63,147 nt of DNA from Spirosoma panaciterrae DSM 21099 (GCF_000374025.1 NZ_KB893199.1:1-63147), one strand, 5' to 3'; positions 31,671 to 41,084 are shown, numbered from the stretch's first letter. Made by a program: numbers and translations. Notes: generated by a model not told the origin, from the letters alone.

Positions 31671-32603
31671 ATGATAACAGCTAGTGCAATTACCAAAGAA
31701 ACGATAGTCCACTTTTTCATGGATCTTCAGGACCGTATCTGTCAGGCGCTGGAAGCGGCCGACGGAACGGGACGTTTTCGGGAAGATGCCTGGGAGCGGC
31801 CGGGTGGGGGCGGAGGCCGCTCGCGGGTGCTGAGTGAAGGGGAGGTGATTGAAAAAGGGGGCGTTGGCTTTTCAGCCGTACAGGGCGAAGCAACGGCCGC
31901 CACCCTGAAAACCCTGAATCTGACTGAGCCGGCTGATTTTTTTGCCACGGGTGTGTCCATCGTTCTGCATCCCCGAAATCCGATGGTGCCGATCATCCAC
32001 ATGAACGTGCGGTATTTTGAGATGAGTACCGCCACCTCCGTTGTAGGACAGAGCTGGTTTGGGGGGGGCATCGATTTAACCCCACATTACGTGGTGGATG
32101 AAGATGCCCGCTGGTTTCACCAAACGCTGAAAACCGTTTGCGATCGCCACAACCCAACCTACTACGATCAATTTAAGCCCTGGGCCGACAATTATTTTTA
32201 CATCCCCCATCGGCAGGAAACACGGGGTATCGGGGGCATCTTCTTCGATTACCTGAAACCCACCGACGATGCGCACAAAGCGGCTCTATTTGCTTTCGTT
32301 CAGGATGTGGGGAATGTTTTTGCCCCTATATATACCCATTTCATGGCGCAGAATCGTGGTCTGTCATTTACCGAACGGGAGAAAAACTGGCAACTGCTTC
32401 GCCGGGGGCGCTATGTGGAGTTTAATCTGGTCTGGGATCGGGGTACAAAATTTGGCCTGGAAACCAACGGACGTACCGAATCGATACTGATGAGCATGCC
32501 GCCACAAGCCAACTGGATTTATGATTATCAACCTGAGCCTGGTAGCCCGGAGCAACAAACCCTGAATCGACTGAAAAAAGATATCGACTGGGTTAACCGA
32601 TAA
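31671..32603 (+). CDS. hemF: oxygen-dependent coproporphyrinogen III oxidase
   Basis: 310 aa, the family's usual length. It converts coproporphyrinogen III to protoporphyrinogen IX by two O2-dependent decarboxylations in heme synthesis, in the cytoplasm. Typical regions are present: AWERPGGGGGRSRVLSEGEV, SIVLHPRNPMVPIIHMNVRY, WFGGGIDLTPHYVVDEDARW, then ETRGIGGIFFDYL and RGRYVEFNLVWDRGTKFGL. It is followed by a terminator near 32676. Confidence 0.97.
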   Translation: MITASAITKETIVHFFMDLQDRICQALEAADGTGRFREDAWERPGGGGGRSRVLSEGEVIEKGGVGFSAVQGEATAATLKTLNLTEPADFFATGVSIVLHPRNPMVPIIHMNVRYFEMSTATSVVGQSWFGGGIDLTPHYVVDEDARWFHQTLKTVCDRHNPTYYDQFKPWADNYFYIPHRQETRGIGGIFFDYLKPTDDAHKAALFAFVQDVGNVFAPIYTHFMAQNRGLSFTEREKNWQLLRRGRYVEFNLVWDRGTKFGLETNGRTESILMSMPPQANWIYDYQPEPGSPEQQTLNRLKKDIDWVNR

Positions 32604-32675
32604 ATTATACGGAAACGCAACGACTGACCAGGCAGCTGCGTATTGGAAAAAAAGCTTTATTACATGGTTCGAAAA

Positions 32676-32708
32676 TGCCGGTTCCAATGGGGCCGGCGTT
32701 TTTTTTTG
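32676..32708 (+). terminator. terminator after hemF
   Basis: GCCGG (32677-32681) pairs with CCGGC (32693-32697), followed by GTTTTTTTTT. The stem is short but GC-rich and the T-run is strong. Confidence 0.75.
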
Positions 32709-32758
32709 ACCGTATGGGACAGCCGGTAAGTGGGCGGAGCAGCCGCTAACTCAATTTA

Positions 32759-33661
32759 ATGGATAAGGCTTACAGTCAGTTGCTTAGCTTTAGTCATCAC
32801 AAAACACAAACGAATATGCCAACGGTTGAAGAAGGGATTCGAATGCAGCAGCGCGCGTTGTGGAATCAGTTTGCGCCAGGGTGGAAAAAATGGGATGAGT
32901 TTACCATGCAATTCCTGAAACCGATGGGCGATGCGATTATCGATGCGCTGGCTCTTACCCCTACGGATACAGTACTCGATATTGCTACCGGAACTGGGGA
33001 GCCTGGCCTGACCATCGCATCATTGGTCACGAAAGGAACTGTGATCGGTACGGATCTGGCGGAAGACATGCTTAGTACAGCTCAGGCAAAAGCGCAGGCA
33101 ATGGGGGTATTGAATTACCAGACCCAGTGGGCCGATGTCAGTAGCCTGCCGTTTGACGACGCTCATTTTGAGGCTGTGAGTTGCCGGATGGGATTTATGT
33201 TTTTTCCGGATATAGCGCTGGCTGCCAGCGAAATGGCCCGAGTACTCAAACCGGGTGGTCGTGTGGCTACCTCGGTCTGGGCAAGCCCTGAGCAGAATCC
33301 CTGGATTAGCCTTCTGATGGGTATCATCAACCGGAGATTACAATTGCCTGCTCCATCTCCAGGCATGCCAGGAATGTTTCGCTGTGCTAAACCAGGGTTG
33401 ATTGCGGGTTTTTTCGAAGCAGCCGGACTTAAAGAGGTTACAGAAACGCCTGTTGCCGGGGTGGTGACGTACCGGGATGTAGACGAATATTGGGCTAATA
33501 AAACCGAAATAGCGGCTCCAGTGGTCAATGCGCTTAAACAGGCCGATCCTGCCGCTGTGGCCCAGATCAAAGAAGAGGTATCGGTTCGTTTACAGGAGCA
33601 ATACGGGCGTGGACCGCTGGCCGTTCCTTTCGGTACGCTGATTATTAAGGGTACGAAATGA
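32759..33661 (+). CDS. class I SAM-dependent methyltransferase
   Basis: 300 aa; ATG 32816 (MPTVEEGIRMQQRALWNQFA) is an equally good start. The Rossmann motifs are clear: VLDIATGTGEPGLTIA (motif I), VIGTDLAEDML, FEAVSCRMGFMFFPD, then ARVLKPGGRVATSVWA. It belongs to the UbiE/Methyltransf_11 type; the acceptor is unknown. A link to quinone synthesis cannot be shown, since menD lies 18 kb away. Confidence 0.88.
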   Translation: MDKAYSQLLSFSHHKTQTNMPTVEEGIRMQQRALWNQFAPGWKKWDEFTMQFLKPMGDAIIDALALTPTDTVLDIATGTGEPGLTIASLVTKGTVIGTDLAEDMLSTAQAKAQAMGVLNYQTQWADVSSLPFDDAHFEAVSCRMGFMFFPDIALAASEMARVLKPGGRVATSVWASPEQNPWISLLMGIINRRLQLPAPSPGMPGMFRCAKPGLIAGFFEAAGLKEVTETPVAGVVTYRDVDEYWANKTEIAAPVVNALKQADPAAVAQIKEEVSVRLQEQYGRGPLAVPFGTLIIKGTK

Positions 33662-33847
33662 AAAGACTGACGGTCTGCCACGATTTATCGACGGACTTGA
33701 TCAGAAAGCGACATTCTGGCCCTCAAGGGTCGTTTAATCTGCCAATCTGACAGCAATTCAAACAATTTTCCCGGCTGGCATTTGTATTGATAGATAGGTC
33801 ATGTCTGTCAGTTATTACACAGCTTTCTAAAGAAACTAAATCCAGTT

Positions 33848-35773
33848 ATGGGAAAAATTATTGGTATTGACTTAGGCACCACGAACTCGTGCGTGGCCGT
33901 GATGGAAGGTAACGAGCCGGTTGTAATCCCCAACTCCGAAGGAGCCCGGACAACCCCCTCGGTCGTTGCATTTATGGACAACGGCAACGGCGAACGCAAA
34001 GTAGGCGCTCCTGCCAAACGCCAGGCCATCACCAACCCGAAAAATACAATCTCTTCGATTAAGCGCTTCATGGGAAAACGCTTTAACGAGGTAACCAACG
34101 AAGTTAAGAACGTATCGTATGAAGTGCAGAGCGGTCCCAACAGCACCCCACGGGTTAAAATTGGTGACCGTCAATATACTCCTCAGGAACTTTCGGCGCT
34201 GATTCTGCAAAAAATGAAGCAGACGGCCGAAGATTATCTGGGCCAAACCGTAACCGAAGCCGTGATTACGGTTCCGGCTTACTTCAACGACGCTGAGCGC
34301 CAGGCTACCAAAGAAGCGGGGCAGATCGCTGGTCTGGACGTAAAACGGATCATCAACGAGCCAACCGCAGCCGCCCTGGCCTATGGTCTGGACAAGACGA
34401 ACCATGACCAGAAAATTGCTGTATTTGACCTGGGTGGTGGTACGTTCGATATTTCGATTCTGGAACTCGGCGATGGCGTTTTCGAAGTAAAATCGACCGA
34501 TGGGGATACACACCTTGGTGGTGATGATTTCGACCAGGTGATTATCGACTGGCTGGCCGATGAGTTCAAGAAAGACGAAGGCATCGATCTGCGTCAGGAC
34601 CCAATGGCCCTGCAACGGCTGAAAGAAGCGGCCGAAAAAGCCAAAATTGAACTATCAAGCTCGAACGCAACAGAAATCAACCTGCCCTACATCATGCCGG
34701 TGAATGGTATTCCCAAGCACCTGGTACGTTCGTTGAGTCGCGCTAAATTCGAGCAACTGGCCGACTCGCTGATTCAGCGGAGTCTGGAGCCCTGCCGTCG
34801 TGCGTTGAAAAACGCGGGTATGTCGGCCGGTCAGATCGATGAAGTGATTCTGGTAGGTGGTTCGACCCGGATTCCGAAAGTACAGGAAGAGGTTGAAAAA
34901 CTGTTTGGCAAGAAACCATCGAAAGCCGTTAACCCGGATGAAGCCGTGGCCATTGGTGCCGCTATTCAGGGTGGGGTGTTGACCGGCGAGGTGAAAGACG
35001 TACTGCTGCTCGACGTGATTCCGCTGTCGTTGGGTATCGAAACCATGGGTGGTGTGTTTACCAAGATGATCGATGCCAACACGACCATTCCGACCAAGAA
35101 AACGGAAACTTACTCGACCGCTTCCGACAATCAGCCGAGCGTAGAAATCAACGTGTTGCAGGGTGAGCGCCCGATGGCGGCTCAGAACCGGCAGTTAGGC
35201 CGGTTTATCCTGTCCGATATTCCACCTGCTCCTCGTGGGGTACCACAAATTGAAGTAACGTTCGATGTGGATGCCAACGGTATTCTGCATGTAACGGCTA
35301 AAGATAAAGGCACGGGCAAAGAACAGAAAATCCGGATCGAAGCATCGAGCGGGCTGACGGAAACCGAAATCAACCGGATGCGTGAAGAGGCTAAAGCCAA
35401 CGAGGCTGCCGACAAAGCTGAGCGGGAGAAGATCGAGAAAGTCAACCAGGCCGATTCGATGATCTTCCAGACTGAGAAACAACTGAAAGAGTACGGCGAT
35501 AAACTGTCGGAAGGGAATAAGTCGGCCATCGAAGCGGCATTGACTACCTTGCGTACAGCACACGGTTCGCGTGACGCAGCCGCGATCGATAGTGCGATCG
35601 AAGGACTGAACGCAGCCTGGTCGACGGCTTCGCAGGAATTATACAATGCTACCAACGGAGCCGGGGCTAACCCCGCCGATGGGGCCGGTTTCGGCGGAAA
35701 TGGCAACGGAGCCAGCCAGGGCGAGCCTGCTGGTGACAATGTCTCCGACGTTCCTTATGAAGAAGTGAAGTAA
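33848..35773 (+). CDS. dnaK: molecular chaperone DnaK (Hsp70)
   Basis: 641 aa, standard length. ATPase domain starts GKIIGIDLGTTNSCVAVMEG, with KRIINEPTAAALAYGLDK and AVFDLGGGTFDISILELGDG. The substrate domain includes VLLLDVIPLSLGIETMGGVF. The C-terminal tail is Gly/Asn-rich and ends in DVPYEEVK. It folds and protects proteins with DnaJ and GrpE, which are not nearby. No CIRCE-type element is seen upstream. Confidence 0.99.
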   Translation: MGKIIGIDLGTTNSCVAVMEGNEPVVIPNSEGARTTPSVVAFMDNGNGERKVGAPAKRQAITNPKNTISSIKRFMGKRFNEVTNEVKNVSYEVQSGPNSTPRVKIGDRQYTPQELSALILQKMKQTAEDYLGQTVTEAVITVPAYFNDAERQATKEAGQIAGLDVKRIINEPTAAALAYGLDKTNHDQKIAVFDLGGGTFDISILELGDGVFEVKSTDGDTHLGGDDFDQVIIDWLADEFKKDEGIDLRQDPMALQRLKEAAEKAKIELSSSNATEINLPYIMPVNGIPKHLVRSLSRAKFEQLADSLIQRSLEPCRRALKNAGMSAGQIDEVILVGGSTRIPKVQEEVEKLFGKKPSKAVNPDEAVAIGAAIQGGVLTGEVKDVLLLDVIPLSLGIETMGGVFTKMIDANTTIPTKKTETYSTASDNQPSVEINVLQGERPMAAQNRQLGRFILSDIPPAPRGVPQIEVTFDVDANGILHVTAKDKGTGKEQKIRIEASSGLTETEINRMREEAKANEAADKAEREKIEKVNQADSMIFQTEKQLKEYGDKLSEGNKSAIEAALTTLRTAHGSRDAAAIDSAIEGLNAAWSTASQELYNATNGAGANPADGAGFGGNGNGASQGEPAGDNVSDVPYEEVK

Positions 35774-35834
35774 ATATGAACCGCTCTGGCGGCCCGGCAG
35801 GATTTATCCGATTTTTCTGATTGACCTGAATTTG

Positions 35835-35868
35835 CAAAAGCCTCTGCCCGAAAGGGTAGAGGCTTTTG
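35835..35868 (+). terminator. terminator of dnaK
   Basis: CAAAAGCCTCTGCCC-gaaa-GGGTAGAGGCTTTTG, one wobble pair, followed by GTTTCT. Confidence 0.88.
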
Positions 35869-35939
35869 GTTTCTATACGGGGCCTCCAATCCCGTGTTGT
35901 CGGCTCCAGGCTGTATCGATGGGTGTCCGTTAAAAACAA

Positions 35940-35990
35940 ACAGGCTAAAACCAGATGCCTGTTTCGGGTTGACATCTGGTTTTAGCCTGT
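35940..35990 (-). terminator. 18-bp perfect hairpin
   Basis: ACAGGCTAAAACCAGATG (35940-35957) is exactly complementary to CATCTGGTTTTAGCCTGT (35973-35990). On the minus strand it is followed by TTGTTTTTAA, so it can end the 36010-36357 transcript. Confidence 0.88.
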
Positions 35991-36009
35991 TCAATTGATA
36001 TAAATCCGT

Positions 36010-36357
36010 TTAGGGTTGCCGCCTTCGGGTCGATTTGTGGCTTGTAGAAGGGGCCTGATAAACCGAATCTGCCGATGGCCGGGCATGGGCTGGCTGCGAC
36101 GATTCTGGTGCAGGCGATGAAGCCCGGTTCGGTTTTGCGCCCGGAGGAACAAACAAATACCCTCGCTGAGACCCTTCGTCGGCAATGGTCATGCTGGATG
36201 CGCTGGTTTCGGCCGGGCGTCGGCCACTGGTCTCATACCCTGTGCCCGTTGAGGCCGTCGAACCGCCACTGCGTCCGCCTGTTGTCGACTGAGCCCGGGT
36301 TGGCTTCGACAAAAGCAGACACACGCCTAAAGTCATACAAATTCCAATTGATTTCAT
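36010..36357 (-). CDS. small secreted Ser/Pro-rich protein
   Basis: 115 aa. A signal peptide (MKSIGICMTLGVCLLLSKPT, cleavage after RAQ) is followed by a low-complexity Ser/Thr/Gly/Pro region (TTGGRSGGSTASTGTGYETS) and a basic end (TSHKSTRRRQP). No fold or function is recognised. It is a single gene, upstream-flanked by the DUF4142 gene's terminator and followed by its own. Confidence 0.65.
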   Translation of the reverse strand: MKSIGICMTLGVCLLLSKPTRAQSTTGGRSGGSTASTGTGYETSGRRPAETSASSMTIADEGSQRGYLFVPPGAKPNRASSPAPESSQPAHARPSADSVYQAPSTSHKSTRRRQP

Positions 36358-36375
36358 AGCCTGTGAATGAAAAGA

Positions 36376-36407
36376 ACCCGTAATGATCCAGAACGACCAT
36401 TACGGGT
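36376..36407 (-). terminator. terminator of the DUF4142 gene
   Basis: ACCCGTAATG and CATTACGGGT are perfect arms; the minus strand continues TCTTTTCATT. Confidence 0.75.
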
Positions 36408-36435
36408 ATTGAGCAAGATAAAGCGCGTTCTCAAA

Positions 36436-37014
36436 TTACTTCATTGCCTTATCGATGGCTGTGATGGCATCCAGGTGCTTCTGTAGCGTTGGCAGCGTTT
36501 TAGTGGCGAAGTCTTTAACGGCTGGATTCGTTTTATCATCTTCGGCCGCTTTCTTGAAGGTATCAATATCTTCTTTATGGTCATCAACCATCATACTCAC
36601 GTATTTTTTATCGAACTCTTTGCCCGACAGTTTGGCCAGATCGTTCACATGTTTCTGTTCGTCTTCACCGAGTGTCGTCGGGAGGGTTATGTTCTGGGTA
36701 GCGGCAATATTTTTTAGTTCATCATTGGCCATGGAATGATCTTTTACCATCATGGCCCCGAAATCCTTTACATCTTTGCTGGCGGCTTTTTCCTGAGCCA
36801 GTCGGCCAAGTTCGACCTCCATCATGCCCCCACTGGCGGCTTTTACGGCAAATTCTGTGGTTTGCTCATCCTGACCTGTACCCGCGTCTTCTTTGGCCTC
36901 ATTGGCATTCTCCGCGTTTTCAACACTGTCCGTACTTTCCGATTTTTTACTACTGCATGCCTGAAAACTGAGAGTGCTCACAGCCAGTAATACCATTAAA
37001 GTTACCTTTTTCAT
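36436..37014 (-). CDS. DUF4142 lipoprotein
   Basis: 192 aa. Lipobox near residues 17-20 (VSTLSFQACSSKKSESTD), so it is probably attached to the membrane. Acidic linker, then a DUF4142 helical domain: FAVKAASGGMMEVELGRLAQ, AASKDVKDFGAMMVKDHSMA, KEFDKKYVSMMVDDHKEDID. Such ferritin-like bundles occur in many Bacteroidota outer envelopes, often linked to stress; the biochemical role is unknown. Confidence 0.9.
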   Translation of the reverse strand: MKKVTLMVLLAVSTLSFQACSSKKSESTDSVENAENANEAKEDAGTGQDEQTTEFAVKAASGGMMEVELGRLAQEKAASKDVKDFGAMMVKDHSMANDELKNIAATQNITLPTTLGEDEQKHVNDLAKLSGKEFDKKYVSMMVDDHKEDIDTFKKAAEDDKTNPAVKDFATKTLPTLQKHLDAITAIDKAMK

Positions 37015-37154
37015 ACCGTTATTGAATTTATTGAAAATGAAATAAAAGGCAGCGGAAGTACCCCCGAAGGCTAATACTGCCCGATCGATTCATGCCTAGA
37101 CAACTCGTCAGAAGCTATTAGGTTTGCACTATTTGAGGGAGTGGCGAATTGTTG

Positions 37155-37198
37155 GACAAAATTCTGTGTTTACAAGACAAAATTCGTACGTTTGTCTT
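37155..37198 (+). promoter_or_regulatory. promoter/operator of the XRE-RES operon
   Basis: GACAAAATTC is repeated at 37155 and 37176. AAGACAAA (37174-37181) and TTTGTCTT (37191-37198) form an inverted repeat that ends at the ATG. TACGTTTG (37187-37194) matches the -7 box, so antitoxin binding would block transcription; the 5' leader would be very short. Confidence 0.65.
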
Positions 37199-37582
37199 AT
37201 GAAACCTTTAGACCGAACAGCACTCGTTTTTTCAGCCCTCAAGGGGGTTCCGGCAACGCGCTTTTTTGAAATAGCCGACCTGAGCGGTTATAAACGCGAA
37301 CAACTGGCTGAAGTGTTCGATACCTCGCTAAAAACGTTTCAGCGGTATGAACGTGAAAAAAAGAAACTGAACCCGCAGGACAGTGAGAAAGTGCTCAAGA
37401 TTATGGCCCTTTTTCAAACGGGTGAGTCGGTATTTGGATCCGCAGCGGCTTTTCGCCGGTGGATGGATAAACCTGCCTATGGATTAGGAAATCAGGTTCC
37501 GTTCGATCTGCTGCATACCTCCGGCGGTATTGACCTGATTCTGGATGAATTGATTCGGATCGAATATGGGGATCTGGCCTGA
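37199..37582 (+). CDS. antitoxin of XRE/MbcA/ParS type (DUF2384)
   Basis: 127 aa from ATG 37199 (MKPLDRTALVFSALKGVPAT); an ORF start at 37124 passes through the operator. HTH (GYKREQLAEVFDTSLKTFQR, YEREKKKLNPQDSEKVLKIM) and the DUF2384 part (SAAAFRRWMDKPAYGLGNQV, PFDLLHTSGGIDLILDELIR). It binds and neutralises the RES toxin and represses its own operon. Its stop overlaps the toxin start by 1 nt. Confidence 0.93.
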   Translation: MKPLDRTALVFSALKGVPATRFFEIADLSGYKREQLAEVFDTSLKTFQRYEREKKKLNPQDSEKVLKIMALFQTGESVFGSAAAFRRWMDKPAYGLGNQVPFDLLHTSGGIDLILDELIRIEYGDLA

Positions 37583-38031
37583 TGCGGGTGTATCGAATTA
37601 CCAAAGCGGCCTACGCCAGCCGTCTGGTGGCCTCAGGTGGAGCAGCTCGCTGGAATAGTCGTGGGCAGTTCGTTATTTATACCGCAGCCAGCCGGGCACT
37701 GGCTTGTCTGGAAAATGTAGTACACCGGAGTGGGGAAGGGCTTCTGGACGATTTTAGGGTGATGGAGATCGAGGTTCCCGACTCTATAGCGATAACGGTG
37801 ATCCGACCGGAAACATTAGCCGAAAACTGGTTTGACTTTCAGCAGTACGATAGCTGCCAGCAGATAGGAGGGGAGTGGCTCCGGAAAGGGCAGACGGCTC
37901 TACTAAAAGTGCCATCGGCCATCATACCGCACGAAGCCAATTACCTGATCAATCCAGCCCATCCTGACTTTTCACAAATTAATCTGGTACGTACCGAGCC
38001 CTTTCTATTCGACCCCAGAATTAAGTTGTAG
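37582..38031 (+). CDS. RES-domain toxin (NAD+ phosphorylase type)
   Basis: 149 aa. MRVYRITKAAYASRLVASGG, RWNSRGQFVIYTAASRALAC, LENVVHRSG and DFQQYDSCQQIGGEWLRKGQ mark the RES fold, with the conserved Arg and Tyr residues of the NAD+-binding pocket in the N-terminal half. Such toxins deplete cellular NAD+ and stop growth when the antitoxin is lost. One-nucleotide overlap with the antitoxin gene shows tight coupling. Confidence 0.93.
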   Translation: MRVYRITKAAYASRLVASGGAARWNSRGQFVIYTAASRALACLENVVHRSGEGLLDDFRVMEIEVPDSIAITVIRPETLAENWFDFQQYDSCQQIGGEWLRKGQTALLKVPSAIIPHEANYLINPAHPDFSQINLVRTEPFLFDPRIKL

Positions 38032-38032
38032 T

Positions 38033-38078
38033 ACGGGGGCCAGGCAGTAGCCTGGCCTCAACCAATAAAATCCCCCGT
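38033..38078. repeat. nested palindromes after the RES gene
   Basis: An outer pair ACGGGGG (38033-38039)/CCCCCGT (38072-38078) encloses GGCCAGGC-agta-GCCTGGCC (38038-38057). It folds as a small cruciform but has no T-run; probably a transcript end structure or short repeat. Confidence 0.55.
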
Positions 38079-38334
38079 GTAGCAGTCTTTATCAGATAGC
38101 AGGGTTGATTAGCCAATTGCCTGTTAATCAACTCCTGAAAGCCAGTCGCCAGGGGACATAGTTTTGGTTAAAAAAAGTATAGGTTTTAGTTGAAATAGAA
38201 TTGTATTTCAACTGGAAGATAAACGGGGTATGTCAATCGGTTTTATGGGTGGTCAGATGCGTGGAATCTTGCCGTTTTTAGCGCATTTTTGCCCATTTTT
38301 AGGGGTTTATTTCTGTTTTCTCCCGAAAATTTTG

Positions 38335-38342
38335 TATATTTG
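38335..38342 (+). promoter_or_regulatory. gyrA promoter -7 box
   Basis: TATATTTG (TAnnTTTG) with TCTG, close to the TTTG -33 box, 19 nt upstream. It is 68 nt before the gyrA ATG. Confidence 0.7.
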
Positions 38343-38409
38343 TCTATAACGCGGTTTGCAGCAATTGTGTAAGCCGGAATAGTAATTTTCTGCGAAACTC
38401 CTTTAACAA

Positions 38410-40932
38410 ATGGCGGAAGAAAATCCCGACCTCGAATCCCCCAGTAACATCATTCCCATCAACATTGAGGACGAAATGCGCGGTGCCTATATCGATTATT
38501 CGATGTCGGTTATTATTTCCCGTGCCCTTCCCGATGTGCGTGACGGACTGAAGCCGGTACACCGCCGGGTGTTGTTCGGAATGGCTGAACTGGGTGTTAG
38601 TTACAACAAACCCCATAAAAAATCGGCCCGTATCGTTGGGGAAGTACTGGGGAAATACCACCCGCACGGCGATGCTTCCGTATACGATACCATGGTACGG
38701 ATGGCGCAGGACTGGTCGCTCCGGTATCCGCTGGTCGATGGGCAGGGGAACTTTGGCTCTATTGATGGCGATTCACCGGCCGCTATGCGGTATACCGAAG
38801 CCCGGTTGAAACGGATTGCCGAAGAACTGCTGAACGACATTTATAAAGAAACGGTTGATTTTCAGCCGAATTTCGACGACTCGCTCGAAGAGCCGATGGT
38901 CTTGCCTGCCAAGCTGCCGAATCTGTTGCTCAACGGGTCGTCGGGGATTGCGGTGGGGATGGCTACCAATATGGCCCCCCATAACCTGACCGAAGTAGTT
39001 GATGGAATTATTGCCTACCTGGACAATTCGGACATCACGGTCGAAGAACTGATGCAGTATGTAAAAGCCCCTGATTTTCCGACGGGCGCCACCATCTACG
39101 GCATGGAAGGGGTAAAGTCCGCTTTCAAAACGGGTCGTGGGCGAGTCGTCATCCGGGCCAATGCGACCATCGAGGAAAACAAGGGTAAAACCCAGATCAT
39201 CGTGACCGATGTGCCGTACATGGTCAACAAAGCGGTGATGCTCGAAAAAACGGCCGAACTGATCAATGAAAAGAAGATCGAAGGCATTACCGCTTTCCGG
39301 GACGAGTCGGACCGGGATGGATTGCGGGTCGTGTATGACCTGCGCAAAGATGCCATCCCCAATGTTGTCCTGAACAACCTCTATAAGCATACAGCCCTTC
39401 AATCGTCGTTCAGCATCAACAACGTGGCCCTTGTGAAAGGACGACCGATGCTGCTGAACCTGAAAGATATGATGAAGTACTACGTCGAACATCGATTCGA
39501 TGTAGTCACCCGTCGGACCCAGTACGAACTCCGGGAAGCCGAAAAACGGGCACATATTCTGGAAGGACTGTTGATTGCACTGGATAATATCGATGCGGTC
39601 ATCAACCTGATTCGCTCGTCGCGGGATCCGGAAATTGCCCGAACCGGTCTGATGGAGCAGTTCTCACTGAGTGATGTGCAGGCCAAAGCGATTCTGGAAA
39701 TGCGTCTGCAACGGCTGACTGGCCTGGAGCGGGACAAGTTGCAGCAGGAGTACGATGAGCTGATGAAAGAGATTGCCGAATTGAAAGCAATCCTGGCCAG
39801 CGAAGAGCGTAAGCGGGAGGTAATCAAAGGGGAACTGGTGGATATCCGCGCCCGCTATGGCGATGAGCGCCGTACACAGATCAACCCGCTTGGCGATGGC
39901 AACATTAGCGATCTCTCGCTGATTGCCGATGAGGACATGGTCATTACCATTTCCCACGAGGGCTACATCAAGCGAACCCCAACCACCGAGTACCGATCGC
40001 AGGGACGCGGTGGCGTGGGGGCCAAGGCAGCCGTCACCAAAGAAGAGGATTTTACCGAACACCTCTTTACGGCTACCATGCACAACACCCTGATGGCGTT
40101 CACCCAGAAAGGCCGATTGTACTGGGTGCCTGTTCATGTACTGCCCGAAGGGTCAAGGATTTCAAAAGGACGGCCTTTGGCCAATTTTATCAATATCGAG
40201 TCGGATGATAAAGTGCGGGCGGTGATCAACGTGACCGACCTGAAGAACGAAGACTACATCAACAATAATTACATTGTGATGTGTACTCGGCAGGGAACGA
40301 TCAAGAAGACTATGCTCGAAGCCTTCTCCCGCCCGCGTCAGAACGGTATCATTGCCATTACGATTGATGAAGATGACCAACTGATCGGGGTCTGTATGAC
40401 CAACGGGGATAATGATATTGTGATTGCGTCGAGTGCCGGGAAAGCGGTTCGGTTCCACGAAAGTCGGGTTCGTCCGATGGGTCGTACGGCGGCCGGAGTT
40501 CGGGGGATTTCGCTGGATGAAGAAGATACAACCGATCATGTGGTCGGGATGGTATGCATCGACTCGCAGCAGGCTCAACTCCTGGTCGTATCCGAGAAAG
40601 GATACGGCAAACGTTCCGAAATCGATGAGTACCGCATTACCAACCGGGGCGCCAAAGGGGTAGGTACGCTGAAGGTCACCGAGAAGGTTGGTCGGCTGGT
40701 CGCGATTCTTGACGTGGAAGATGCCGACGATCTGATGATCATTAATAAATCGGGGATTGCCATTCGGACCCCGGTAGCCGAGATCAGTGTTATAGGCCGA
40801 AACACCCAGGGTGTCCGGCTGATTAGTCTGCGCGATGGGGACGAAATCTCGTCAGTAACCAAAATTAAGCAGGAAGAGGTTGAGGACGATAGTGCCGGTG
40901 CCACTGATTCTGAAATGCCTGTGAGCGAATAA
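38410..40932 (+). CDS. gyrA: DNA gyrase subunit A
   Basis: 840 aa, the usual length. It cuts and rejoins DNA with GyrB to introduce negative supercoils. The catalytic Tyr is Y128 in SPAAMRYTEARL. The QRDR reads KYHPHGDASVYDTMVRMAQD, so the residue matching E. coli Ser83 is Ala (A89) and the next is Ser. The C-terminal beta-pinwheel repeats are present (GRGGVGAKAAVT, YIKRTPTTEYR), and the end is acidic. Downstream lies the TPR gene. Confidence 0.98.
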   Translation: MAEENPDLESPSNIIPINIEDEMRGAYIDYSMSVIISRALPDVRDGLKPVHRRVLFGMAELGVSYNKPHKKSARIVGEVLGKYHPHGDASVYDTMVRMAQDWSLRYPLVDGQGNFGSIDGDSPAAMRYTEARLKRIAEELLNDIYKETVDFQPNFDDSLEEPMVLPAKLPNLLLNGSSGIAVGMATNMAPHNLTEVVDGIIAYLDNSDITVEELMQYVKAPDFPTGATIYGMEGVKSAFKTGRGRVVIRANATIEENKGKTQIIVTDVPYMVNKAVMLEKTAELINEKKIEGITAFRDESDRDGLRVVYDLRKDAIPNVVLNNLYKHTALQSSFSINNVALVKGRPMLLNLKDMMKYYVEHRFDVVTRRTQYELREAEKRAHILEGLLIALDNIDAVINLIRSSRDPEIARTGLMEQFSLSDVQAKAILEMRLQRLTGLERDKLQQEYDELMKEIAELKAILASEERKREVIKGELVDIRARYGDERRTQINPLGDGNISDLSLIADEDMVITISHEGYIKRTPTTEYRSQGRGGVGAKAAVTKEEDFTEHLFTATMHNTLMAFTQKGRLYWVPVHVLPEGSRISKGRPLANFINIESDDKVRAVINVTDLKNEDYINNNYIVMCTRQGTIKKTMLEAFSRPRQNGIIAITIDEDDQLIGVCMTNGDNDIVIASSAGKAVRFHESRVRPMGRTAAGVRGISLDEEDTTDHVVGMVCIDSQQAQLLVVSEKGYGKRSEIDEYRITNRGAKGVGTLKVTEKVGRLVAILDVEDADDLMIINKSGIAIRTPVAEISVIGRNTQGVRLISLRDGDEISSVTKIKQEEVEDDSAGATDSEMPVSE

Positions 40933-41084
40933 CGACGGATAAGTACGTCAAAAAGAGTAAATTGAGCCGCCTGTATTGATGTGATAATCAAACAGGCGGC
41001 TCAAACAATTTAGAACCTGTCATGCTTATACAGACAGATTCCGTAATTTCGTTTCTGAAATAATAACACAACCCCGATTTACAC

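Larger units (their letters stand above)
38032..38409. other. gyrA upstream region
   Basis: 378 nt with a nested palindrome (38033-38078), AT-rich sequence and the gyrA promoter. No gene. Confidence 0.7.

Noticed and set aside
33776..33791. sigma-54 promoter before dnaK (TGGCAT-N5-TTGA)
   Set aside because: The -12 element has GA in place of GC; one match of this quality is expected by chance.
38773..39555. 260-codon minus ORF
   Set aside because: It is antisense to gyrA and without family likeness.
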